Positions 25,055 through 31,783 of a stretch of 37,840 nt of DNA are shown here, piece after piece. The position numbers were made by a program, and so were the translations under genes. Location: positions 1 through 37,840 of the forward strand of contig CAMQCZ010000017.1 in assembly GCA_946999385.1 (NCBI GenBank). The letters run 5' to 3'. The notes below the pieces were generated by a model. That model saw only the letters and a program-made list of their open reading frames with translations. It was not told the DNA's origin and did no database searches. Within the stretch, counting starts at the first letter, position 1; each line of letters opens with the position of its first letter. The stretch is from an uncultured Lachnoanaerobaculum sp. Its GTDB lineage: Bacteria > Bacillota > Clostridia > Lachnospirales > Lachnospiraceae.

Positions 25055-26890
25055 ATGAAAATAAATTTTAAAAAAATATTTATCGTTTCAAGCATTTTTA
25101 TCTTATCTTCCTATATTACATCATTTGCAAACACATGGAAAAATGAGGGTAATAGTTGGAAATATTATGATAAAAATGGAAATTTAATGAAAGCTTGGAT
25201 ACAGGATAAAGGCGTTTGGTATTATCTTGATCCTATAAATGGCAACCTAAAATCAGGCTGGCTTAAATCAGGTGATAAATGGTACTTTTTAAATCCACAA
25301 AAGGGAACTGATGAAGGAAAGCTGCTTACAGGCTGGCAATGGATAGATGGCTACTGCTATTATTTTGATATTAAATCAGGAAATATGTATTCAAATCAGC
25401 TTACACCTGACGGATATATGACAAATCCAAATGGTCGATGGATTGATAAAAATAATAAGGAAATATTTATACATAATAAAGGCTTCAATACCAATATTAA
25501 AAAAGCCGAAAATTTATTAGTACGCAATGCAAACAAATTACTCAAAGGCTCAGGTGGATCAGGCGGCGGTAGCAGCAGATCCTCTTCATATACTTCTTAC
25601 ATAAATAAAAATCAAGCTTCCGACAAGCAGGCTAATAAAAATACCGGTGATATTATTAATAATACACCTGCCGAAAATAATATTGACGAAGCTAACAATA
25701 AGCCTATCGAAAATAATAATAATAATAATACTAATAATAGTAAACCTGATGAAAATAGTATTAATGCAAATAACAATAAAGAGCAATTAAACAAAGATAG
25801 ACCTGCTACTCCAAGTATTGCTTTAAATAAAGGAAATACTGATAATACTAATCCAAATGCAAATATTGAAGATAAACAAGAGCTTGAAGCAGTTAAAGCT
25901 GAACATGTCAAACAAAATTTACAAGAGCTTGGAAATAAAAATATAGCTCAATTTGTAGATGAAAATGGAAAAATAAATACCATAGCTTGGGTAAAAAATA
26001 TTACAGCTCCAATCATGGGAGAAAATGGGGATTTTAAAAAAGAAGTACTTATAGAAAATGGTAAAACATATATAAGCTATAATGCTCCATTTGTATCCGG
26101 AAATTCTTGGTTTGATATAAATAAAGCTTCCTCCGGGAGTGCCTCTCAAATAGATAGAAATCTATGCTTTTGTGCGACAGCAAGTAATATGTTGAGCTGG
26201 TGGCTTGAGCAAAATAAAGAATACATAGACAAATATATACAGGAAAAGGGGAATATCAGTAAAAAAATAGGTTCTAAAGATTATGATTTATATTCTTTGC
26301 AGACTCCACCCGATAATCAAGAGGATAGCAAGGTGTTCGAGTTGTTTAAACATATATTTGCCAATAGAAGTAAAGGCTTTTACACAGATTTATTGTTTGA
26401 TTTATTTATAAATGGCTATACTCCAAAGGAGAATGGTGTAATAAACGTAGAAGATACGAATTTAATACCGGATGCCAGAGGCGGATTTTTCTATGATATT
26501 TTTAAAGAAACTATTTTGAGCGAAAGAAGATCTAATAGTAAATATAAGGATTTAAATGACGACCTCAAAGAGCTGATCGGAAAAGACTCTATAGTCGCTA
26601 TCTCTTTCAATTTCGGTAATTATTCTCATGTTATAACAATTTGGGGAGCTGAATATAATAGCGATAATCAATTATCAGCAATATATGTAACTGATTCCGA
26701 TGATCAAACTGTCCTTTTAGATAATAATTCCGATACAAAGGTTGCTATGAAACGTTATTCAATTAAAAATGTAAATGGAAAACCAAAGTTAGGCGGTGCA
26801 ATTAATGACAATAATTCAGGCTCTAATATAGGATGTACCTATATATTATCATTAGGCACAGACAGTTGGGAAAAATATTTCACTAAATAA
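25055..26890 (+). CDS. Secreted IdeS/Mac-like (C66) cysteine protease with cell-wall-binding repeats
   Basis: The product is 611 residues. A signal peptide at 1-25 precedes wall-binding repeats at about 27-135 (NSWKYYDKNGNLMKAW, VWYYLDPINGNLKSGW, WQWIDGYCYYF). A Gly/Ser- and Asn-rich linker runs from about 165 to 270. The catalytic domain at about 335-611 resembles streptococcal IdeS/Mac-1, an immunoglobulin-G-cleaving enzyme. All four catalytic residues known in IdeS have counterparts: Lys357 in WFDINK, Cys371 in NLCFCATASNMLSWW, His525 in SHVITIWGA and Asp547/549 in IYVTDSDD. It should be an extracellular endopeptidase tethered to the wall, with immunoglobulin the first substrate to test. 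GGGGG lies 6 nt upstream of the ATG. A strong terminator follows. Confidence 0.9.
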   Translation: MKINFKKIFIVSSIFILSSYITSFANTWKNEGNSWKYYDKNGNLMKAWIQDKGVWYYLDPINGNLKSGWLKSGDKWYFLNPQKGTDEGKLLTGWQWIDGYCYYFDIKSGNMYSNQLTPDGYMTNPNGRWIDKNNKEIFIHNKGFNTNIKKAENLLVRNANKLLKGSGGSGGGSSRSSSYTSYINKNQASDKQANKNTGDIINNTPAENNIDEANNKPIENNNNNNTNNSKPDENSINANNNKEQLNKDRPATPSIALNKGNTDNTNPNANIEDKQELEAVKAEHVKQNLQELGNKNIAQFVDENGKINTIAWVKNITAPIMGENGDFKKEVLIENGKTYISYNAPFVSGNSWFDINKASSGSASQIDRNLCFCATASNMLSWWLEQNKEYIDKYIQEKGNISKKIGSKDYDLYSLQTPPDNQEDSKVFELFKHIFANRSKGFYTDLLFDLFINGYTPKENGVINVEDTNLIPDARGGFFYDIFKETILSERRSNSKYKDLNDDLKELIGKDSIVAISFNFGNYSHVITIWGAEYNSDNQLSAIYVTDSDDQTVLLDNNSDTKVAMKRYSIKNVNGKPKLGGAINDNNSGSNIGCTYILSLGTDSWEKYFTK

Positions 26891-26924
26891 AATAAAAGTG
26901 TGGATTTTTAAATATCAATATATT

Positions 26925-26973
26925 AAAAAGAAGGTTAAGCTTTTAAGAAAGCTTTTAACAACCTTCTTTTTTT
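26925..26973 (+). terminator. Strong terminator after the IdeS-like gene
   Basis: AAAAAGAAGGTT pairs with AACCTTCTTTTTTT. An inner AAGCTTT/AAAGCTT pairing extends the hairpin, and seven T's close it. Confidence 0.9.
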
Positions 26974-27115
26974 GTTATCCACATCAATATTAAGCTTTTT
27001 TATTCATAAGCTTTTTAATATTATATTCTTAATTATATTTTAGTGGCTATAATTAGATTCATTTATATATTATTGATTTTATCTATAATTAATTATATAT
27101 ATAATTAATAAAAAT

Positions 27116-27144
27116 TTTACACATTTATATATAAGTGCTATTAT
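27116..27144 (+). promoter_or_regulatory. Promoter of the selenium locus
   Basis: TTTACA (27116-27121), a 17-nt spacer and TATTAT (27139-27144) lie 43 nt before the first gene. The rest of the 26974-27115 gap is AT-rich with no gene. It holds an all-A/T 22-nt palindrome at 27088-27109. Confidence 0.6.
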
Positions 27145-27187
27145 TAAACCATATTTTTAATGCAATTTTATAAAGGAGGAATTAAAA

Positions 27188-27526
27188 ATGTCAAAATATA
27201 CCGTGATTATCAAGACTACAGGTATGGGAAAAGGCGATCAGTCCTTAGTTGATACTCTTATGAAGGGATTCATACACACTCTTGCTATTAAAGAAAATGT
27301 TCCTGAATATATTATTCTTTATGCTGAAGGAGTTAAATTAACCTGTACCGGTTCAGAAGCAATAGATGATTTTAAAATACTCGAGGAAAAGGGTGTTAAG
27401 ATTCTTTCCTGTGGTATTTGCCTTGATTATTATGAACTCAAGGATGAGCTCCTAGTCGGCAAGGTTACAACTATGGGAGAGGTTGTAGATATTATTTCAA
27501 ATACAGCTTATGTTGTAGAACCTTAA
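27188..27526 (+). CDS. DsrE-like selenium metabolism protein (YedF C-terminal domain only)
   Basis: The 112 residues match the C-terminal DsrE-like domain of the selenium metabolism protein YedF. Diagnostic pieces are GMGKGDQSLVDTLMKGFIHT, EGVKLTCTGSEAID and LSCGICLDYYEL with Cys75 and Cys78. Usual YedF proteins are about 200 residues because a TusA/SirA domain precedes this one; it is absent here. DsrE/TusA proteins carry sulfur or selenium as persulfide or perselenide. It leads a cluster with a MetE-like gene and a cysteine desulfurase-like gene. AGGAGG precedes the start by 8 nt. Confidence 0.88.
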   Translation: MSKYTVIIKTTGMGKGDQSLVDTLMKGFIHTLAIKENVPEYIILYAEGVKLTCTGSEAIDDFKILEEKGVKILSCGICLDYYELKDELLVGKVTTMGEVVDIISNTAYVVEP

Positions 27527-27536
27527 ACAAAAAATT

Positions 27537-27573
27537 GACCGGCGATTATGTCTAGCTGATATAATTACCGGTC
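27537..27573 (+). terminator. Stem-loop between the DsrE and MetE-like genes
   Basis: GACCGG pairs with CCGGTC, with a further ATTAT/ATAAT helix inside, followed by TTTTATTTATT. It can act as an intrinsic terminator. Because the next gene starts only 32 nt later with no obvious promoter between, it may be a leaky terminator or an attenuator. Confidence 0.65.
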
Positions 27574-27604
27574 TTTTATTTATTATAAATGTGAAAGGAT
27601 AGTT

Positions 27605-28795
27605 ATGAACAATAAATTCCCCGACTTTTGTACTACATTAATAGGTAGTATGCCAAGAAGCGAAAAATTATTAGAATTAAAAGCATTATCAAAAATAAAT
27701 AAGGATTATATTGACGAATACAATAAAGAGCTTTTGAAAGAAACTAAGAATATTATCGACTTACAAATAAGAGCAAATATAGATATACCTATATGTGGTG
27801 AATTAGATAGAGATAATTTTGTAAGCTATGTTGCTGAACATGTAAATGGTGTAGCACTTATGAATATGAATGAAATATTAGAAATAACAGCTGATTCTGA
27901 TTCATTTAACGAAAGCTTACAACAAATGGATGCTTCAGATAATTCTATGAGTAATCCTATTTGTGTAGATAAGATAGATATTAATAGTCGTTTAAATAAA
28001 AAAGAAGTAGAACTTATGTCCTCTATTTATAAAAAAGCTTATAAGATGACTATTCCAAGTCCCTATATTTTGACAAGATCTATGTGGCTTAAGGAAGTAT
28101 CTAAAAATGCTTATAAAAACCGTAAGGAGCTTGGTGCTGATGTAGTCAAGCTTTTATTAAATGAAATAGAATCACTTATAAAAAGTGGAATAAAGGTAAT
28201 TCAAATAGATGAACCTATCATATCAGAAGTAGTTTTTCAAAAAAAAGGCGGTGATAATTCCTTCTACTGAGGTGCTTTATCTGAAAAGGTCAGGATTGAC
28301 CAAGAATTAAGCTTTGCAAAAGAATTACTAAATCCTATTTTATCAAAAATAAGAGAATATGAAGATGTAATAAGTGCTATTCATATCTGTAGAGGAAATT
28401 GGACAACTGATGAATCTGTATTACTTGAAGGCTCCTATGATAAAATGTCAAGATTTTTGGATAGCTTAGACGTTGATATGCTTGCCTTGGAATTTTCTAC
28501 TAAAAGAGCCGGAGAGGTTGATTTGCTATTTAAAAATAACTTTCTTGCCAAGAAAATTATTTTAGGCTTCGGAGTTATAAATCCTAGAATACACGAGGTT
28601 GAAAGGGTAGATACGATCATTAAAAATGTTGAAAAAGTGCTAAAATTTTTACCACCTAATCGTATTTGGCTAAATTCAGATTGCGGTTTTGCTACCTTCT
28701 CTAATAGGCCTTTAAATCCATATTCAATTATTGAGCAAAAATTATTAGCCATGACTGGTGCGGCAAAAATATTACGTGAAAAATATTCAAAATAA
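27605..28795 (+). CDS. MetE-like zinc methyltransferase with in-frame UGA: probable selenoprotein
   Basis: Read through one TGA (28268-28270, codon 222), this is a continuous protein of 396 residues resembling the MetE C-terminal (cobalamin-independent methionine synthase) family. Before the TGA are TTLIGSMPRSEKL, CGELDRDNFVSYVAEHVNG and VIQIDEPIISE. After it come the zinc-site residues of the family: His260 and Cys262 in IHICRGNW, Glu296 in ALEFST and Cys360 in LNSDCGF. A stop at 222 would remove the whole zinc site. A SECIS-like hairpin lies 22 nt after the TGA and the flanking genes are selenium genes, so selenocysteine is the best reading. TGA is a normal stop elsewhere in the window. The alternative is a pseudogene from one Cys-codon mutation. 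The methyl donor and acceptor are unknown. GAAAGGA precedes the start. Confidence 0.85.
28268..28270 (+). other. In-frame TGA, probable selenocysteine codon 222
   Basis: The context is NSFY-U-GALSEK. The frame stays open and family-like for 174 more codons after this single TGA. Confidence 0.82.
28274..28312 (+). promoter_or_regulatory. Bacterial SECIS-like hairpin
   Basis: GGTCA (28288-28292) and TGACC (28297-28301) form a perfect 5-bp apical stem with loop GGAT, starting 22 nt after the TGA. A lower helix can form between 28274-28280 and 28306-28312 with one mismatch. A G in the first loop positions and this distance match what is known of bacterial SECIS elements, which recruit SelB. Confidence 0.75.
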
Positions 28796-28807
28796 TAGAG
28801 GTATATT

Positions 28808-29965
28808 ATGATTTATTTTAATCAAGCTTCAAGCTCTTTTCCAAAAGCTCCCACTGTAGCTGATGCCATATATAACTTTATCAATACAAGTGCAACAAAT
28901 ATAAATCGTGGCGGAGTGAATATCTCTTATGAAGCAGATAAAATGGTTTATAAATTAAGAGAAAGCTTATTGAATTTCTTTGGTGCAAAAAATAATAAGA
29001 GCGTTATTTTTACATCAGGTGTAACACATAGCTTAAATATGCTATTAAAGGGCTTTTTAAAAGAAAATGATCATGTGATAATATCAAGTCTTGAGCATAA
29101 TGCAATTATAAGACCCTTACAACAATTAAGAGAGATTAATGTAAGCTATTCACAAATACCCTGTAATAAATTCGGACAGACTGATCCTGATGATATTAAA
29201 AAGCTTGTACAACCTAATACCAAGGCTATAATCACAAGTGCAGCCAGCAATGTTTGTGGAACTGTTTTAGATATGAAAAGCATAGGCAAGTTGGCACATT
29301 CATACGGACTTTATTATTTTGTTGATTCTGCATCTCTTGCCGGATTTTCTGAAATAAATATGGAAGATATGAGTATTGATGCTCTAGCTATAACAGGACA
29401 CAAAAGTTTGTTAGGGCCACAGGGGGTTGGTGCTTTAATACTAAATAATGACATAGGTCTTAAATTAAAGCCTTTGATTTTGGGTGGTACAGGTATAAAT
29501 TCTGATTCTTTGGATATGCCGGACATTTTACCTGAACATCTTGAAGCAGGAACTCTTAATCTACCCGGACTTTGTGGTTTATTTTCTTCTATTTCTTGGT
29601 TAAAATCTCGTATGAATGAAATTGCAAATCATGAAATAGAAATCACAAGATATTTTTTAGAAAATATAGATGATTTTCCAATGAAGCTTATAGGTCATGG
29701 TCTTGATAAATTATCCAAAGACTATCGCATTCCTTTGCTTTCATTTTGTTTACCTAATATAGATATCAATATACTGGCTAATTATTTAGAAAGTGAAGCC
29801 CAAATATCTACTCGTGTAGGATTGCATTGTGCTCCTATGGCTCATATCGCACTTAACACCTTCCCAAAGGGAACTATTCGCTTTAGCTTTGGATATAGTC
29901 AGACTAAAGAAGAAATTGATATTTGCATTCAGACACTAAAAAATTTTTTTGAACTTATTTGTTAA
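28808..29965 (+). CDS. Cysteine desulfurase-like (class V aminotransferase) enzyme, selenium-associated
   Basis: This PLP enzyme has 385 residues. It opens with YFNQASSSFPKAP, has the PLP Lys199 in AITGHKSLLGPQGVG, VDSASLAGF before it and Cys341 in RVGLHCAPMAH as the likely sulfur/selenium-accepting residue. It fits the cysteine desulfurase family that is often encoded beside YedF and SelD in Firmicutes, more than the housekeeping NifS/IscS. It probably frees selenium or sulfur from (seleno)cysteine and hands it to the DsrE protein. It begins 12 nt after the MetE-like gene, with AGAGG as ribosome site. Confidence 0.9.
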   Translation: MIYFNQASSSFPKAPTVADAIYNFINTSATNINRGGVNISYEADKMVYKLRESLLNFFGAKNNKSVIFTSGVTHSLNMLLKGFLKENDHVIISSLEHNAIIRPLQQLREINVSYSQIPCNKFGQTDPDDIKKLVQPNTKAIITSAASNVCGTVLDMKSIGKLAHSYGLYYFVDSASLAGFSEINMEDMSIDALAITGHKSLLGPQGVGALILNNDIGLKLKPLILGGTGINSDSLDMPDILPEHLEAGTLNLPGLCGLFSSISWLKSRMNEIANHEIEITRYFLENIDDFPMKLIGHGLDKLSKDYRIPLLSFCLPNIDINILANYLESEAQISTRVGLHCAPMAHIALNTFPKGTIRFSFGYSQTKEEIDICIQTLKNFFELIC

Positions 29966-29992
29966 TCTATTTAGCTAATAAAATCTATCTAA

Positions 29993-30030
29993 CAAAAAAA
30001 TGCTTGACATAATATATCAAGCATTTTTTT
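29993..30030. terminator. Bidirectional terminator after the selenium locus
   Basis: AAAAAATGCTTGA pairs with TCAAGCATTTTTT around a 9-nt loop. It lies between two convergent transcripts and can stop both. Confidence 0.9.
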
Positions 30031-30042
30031 AAATTTTAAACT

Positions 30043-30383
30043 CTATTTATTATTTTTTATTTTAGTAAAGATTTGAAAAATAAAAATACCACTAATAATA
30101 AATAATAATTCTCGACCACTTTTAAAATATTTTATAGGATAATATATAGATACAAAAATAATTATAGTATTTAAAAATAATAATAAATTTTTTTTATACT
30201 TCCATTATAAAAGTAAAGTCCTAATAATATACCTAAAATAATAAGTTTTAAAATTTCATATATTAAATAAGGATACTCTATATAAACACTATAAGTACGT
30301 TCTCTAATACCTTTAATAATATTAAGGGAAAAATTATCAATTAATATAAATAAATAGAAAAGGATTATTGTGTATTTTTTCAT
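30043..30383 (-). pseudogene. Small membrane protein interrupted at a poly-A tract
   Basis: The frame from 30383 starts MKKYTIILFYLFILIDNFSL and continues through a second hydrophobic helix, LKLIILGILLGLYFYNG, but stops at 30171. The stop comes just after a run of eight A's on the minus strand (30195-30188). If the run had nine A's, the frame would continue as NLLLFLNTIIIFVSIYYPIK and end at TAG (30043-30045), giving about 113 residues with three or four membrane helices. One base is lost by mutation, sequencing error or phase variation, or ribosomes slip by -1. AGGAT precedes the start. It is third in a mini-operon and could be an immunity or transport partner of the peptide upstream; this is inference. 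Confidence 0.55.
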
Positions 30384-30391
30384 ATTTTATC

Positions 30392-30594
30392 CTAACTATC
30401 ATAAGGATTATTTATTACGGAAAATTTCCAAGTGGAAGAACCACAACCAACAGTCAAGGTATAATTTGCACCCATTAAATTTTTTTCTAAGATATCTTTA
30501 TATTCTAAGTTATTATAAGCGAATGAAACAATACCAAACGAAAATACAAATAAAAAAGTAAACAAAATCATTAATATTTTTTAATTTTAAACAT
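30392..30594 (-). CDS. Small secreted peptide (signal peptide plus about 40 residues), frame apparently split
   Basis: From an ATG at 30571 a 59-codon frame reads MILFTFLFVFSFGIVSFA as a signal peptide, then a short mature part ending in TVGCGSSTWKFSVINNPYDS. Upstream, an ATG at 30594 with AAGG gives MFKIKKY followed at once by TAATG. One extra A in the six-A run (30582-30577) would fuse the two as MFKIKKILMILFTFLFV, a much better signal peptide. Alternatively TAATG permits restart. The mature peptide was not recognised; it could be a bacteriocin-like or signalling peptide. Confidence 0.5.
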
Positions 30595-30631
30595 AATTAA
30601 CCTTCTATGTAAAAATTATTTTTTCAAATGT

Positions 30632-30691
30632 TTAACTCTTAGTACTACACTTATCGCCATTTTTATACCTCATAGGATTTATTTTTCCCAT
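30632..30691 (-). CDS. 19-residue peptide ORF at the head of the mini-operon
   Basis: The ORF reads MGKINPMRYKNGDKCSTKS and stops at TAA. AAGAGG lies 6 nt upstream of its ATG and a consensus promoter about 40 nt upstream. It is either a short peptide in its own right or a leader whose translation controls the genes behind it. No family was recognised. Confidence 0.4.
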   Translation of the reverse strand: MGKINPMRYKNGDKCSTKS

Positions 30692-30728
30692 AAACAACCT
30701 CTTTCTAAGAAATAATTTTGTTTCTATT

Positions 30729-30757
30729 ATTATACATTTTCACAATATATTTGTCAA
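30729..30757 (-). promoter_or_regulatory. Consensus promoter of the peptide mini-operon
   Basis: On the minus strand a perfect TTGACA (30757-30752), a 17-nt spacer and a perfect TATAAT (30734-30729) head the three short ORFs. The stretch 30758-30926 upstream contains no gene that I can see. Confidence 0.85.
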
Positions 30758-30926
30758 TATTTTTGCGATTCCATTTTATATTTTCCAAAAAATAAAGTAT
30801 AAATCAAAAATATTGTCAGATTTTTTTTATTTTTATATTTTAAAGCAACATATTACTAGTCAAATATAATAACTTTTTATAAAAATTTGAATGGCTCATT
30901 AGACACAAATAGAAATTAAAAAACAA

Positions 30927-31008
30927 AAAAATGCTTGATATTGATTGTCTTTTCAAAGTTGCTTTCAAGCTAAACTTTATAAGCTACCTCTTTATCAAGC
31001 ATTTTTCT
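30927..31008 (-). terminator. Terminator after tpiA
   Basis: AAAAATGCTTGATA near 30929-30943 pairs with ATCAAGCATTTTT near 30996-31008. The loop is about 50 nt and can fold internally. It follows the triosephosphate isomerase stop on the minus strand. Confidence 0.7.
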
Positions 31009-31016
31009 TTATTATA

Positions 31017-31769
31017 TTACTTATTATAATTTACAATATCAGCAAATTCTGCCTTTAGGCTTGCACCACCTACTAGACCGCCGTCAATATCTGCTTGCTC
31101 AAATAATTCTTTAGCATTTTTAGCATTTACAGAACCACCATATTGTATACGAATAACATCTGCTACATTTTCATCATATATTTCTCTTATACAAGCTCTA
31201 ATGCTTGCACAAACTTCCTCAGCTTGCTCTTTTGTAGCTGTAAGTCCCGTACCTATTGCCCAAATTGGTTCATATGCTATAACTACATTCTTTGCCAAGT
31301 CAGCACTTATATCCATAAATGCTATCTTGATTTGTTGACGAATAAAATCAATAGTTATACCTTGTTGTCTTTGGGTTAAAGTTTCTCCACAACATACTAT
31401 AGGCTTTAAGCCATATTCAAAAGCTTTTTTAAGCTTTTTATTGATAATTTCATCAGTTTCAGCAAAATATTCTCTTCTTTCTGAATGGCCTAAAATAACA
31501 TATTCAACACCTGCGTCCTTTAACATGGCAGGAGAAATTTCTCCTGTATATGCACCGGCATCTTCAAAATACATATTTTGAGCACCTATCTTAATATTAC
31601 TATCTTTTACAAGCTCTATTGCCTTTAATATATTTATACTTGGAACACAAAAAACAACATCAACTTCATCATTTTTTACCAGAGGTTTTAACTCTTCTAT
31701 TAACTTGCTTGTTTCTGATAAAGTTTTATTCATTTTCCAATTTCCTGCAATAATTTTTTTCCTTGACAT
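31017..31769 (-). CDS. tpiA: Triosephosphate isomerase
   Basis: TpiA (250 residues) interconverts dihydroxyacetone phosphate and glyceraldehyde-3-phosphate. Landmarks are AGNWKMNKT (catalytic Lys), LGHSERREYF (catalytic His), VIAYEPIWAIGTG (catalytic Glu and the flexible loop) and QYGGSVNAKN (phosphate binding). It lies 14 nt after pgk with AGAGG as ribosome site and ends the gap-pgk-tpiA operon. Confidence 0.97.
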   Translation of the reverse strand: MSRKKIIAGNWKMNKTLSETSKLIEELKPLVKNDEVDVVFCVPSINILKAIELVKDSNIKIGAQNMYFEDAGAYTGEISPAMLKDAGVEYVILGHSERREYFAETDEIINKKLKKAFEYGLKPIVCCGETLTQRQQGITIDFIRQQIKIAFMDISADLAKNVVIAYEPIWAIGTGLTATKEQAEEVCASIRACIREIYDENVADVIRIQYGGSVNAKNAKELFEQADIDGGLVGGASLKAEFADIVNYNK

Positions 31770-31783
31770 AATTTTACCTCTTT

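Noticed and set aside
26975..26983. TTATCCACA, a perfect DnaA-box sequence
   Set aside because: It is a single box next to a terminator with only a weak second match (26898 region); no cluster, no dnaA/dnaN genes, so not a replication origin.
27088..27109. 22-nt perfect palindrome made of A and T only
   Set aside because: Such palindromes are common by chance in sequence of this AT content; no regulator can be linked to it.
28435..28795. A separate gene starting at the ATG at 28445 (116 residues)
   Set aside because: It has no ribosome site and is only the continuation of the MetE-like protein after the TGA; the zinc motif IHICRGNW lies before it in the same frame.
30800..30926. Possible further small gene upstream of the mini-operon promoter
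   Set aside because: Only A/T-rich sequence without a start codon plus ribosome site and without a coding frame of useful length was visible.
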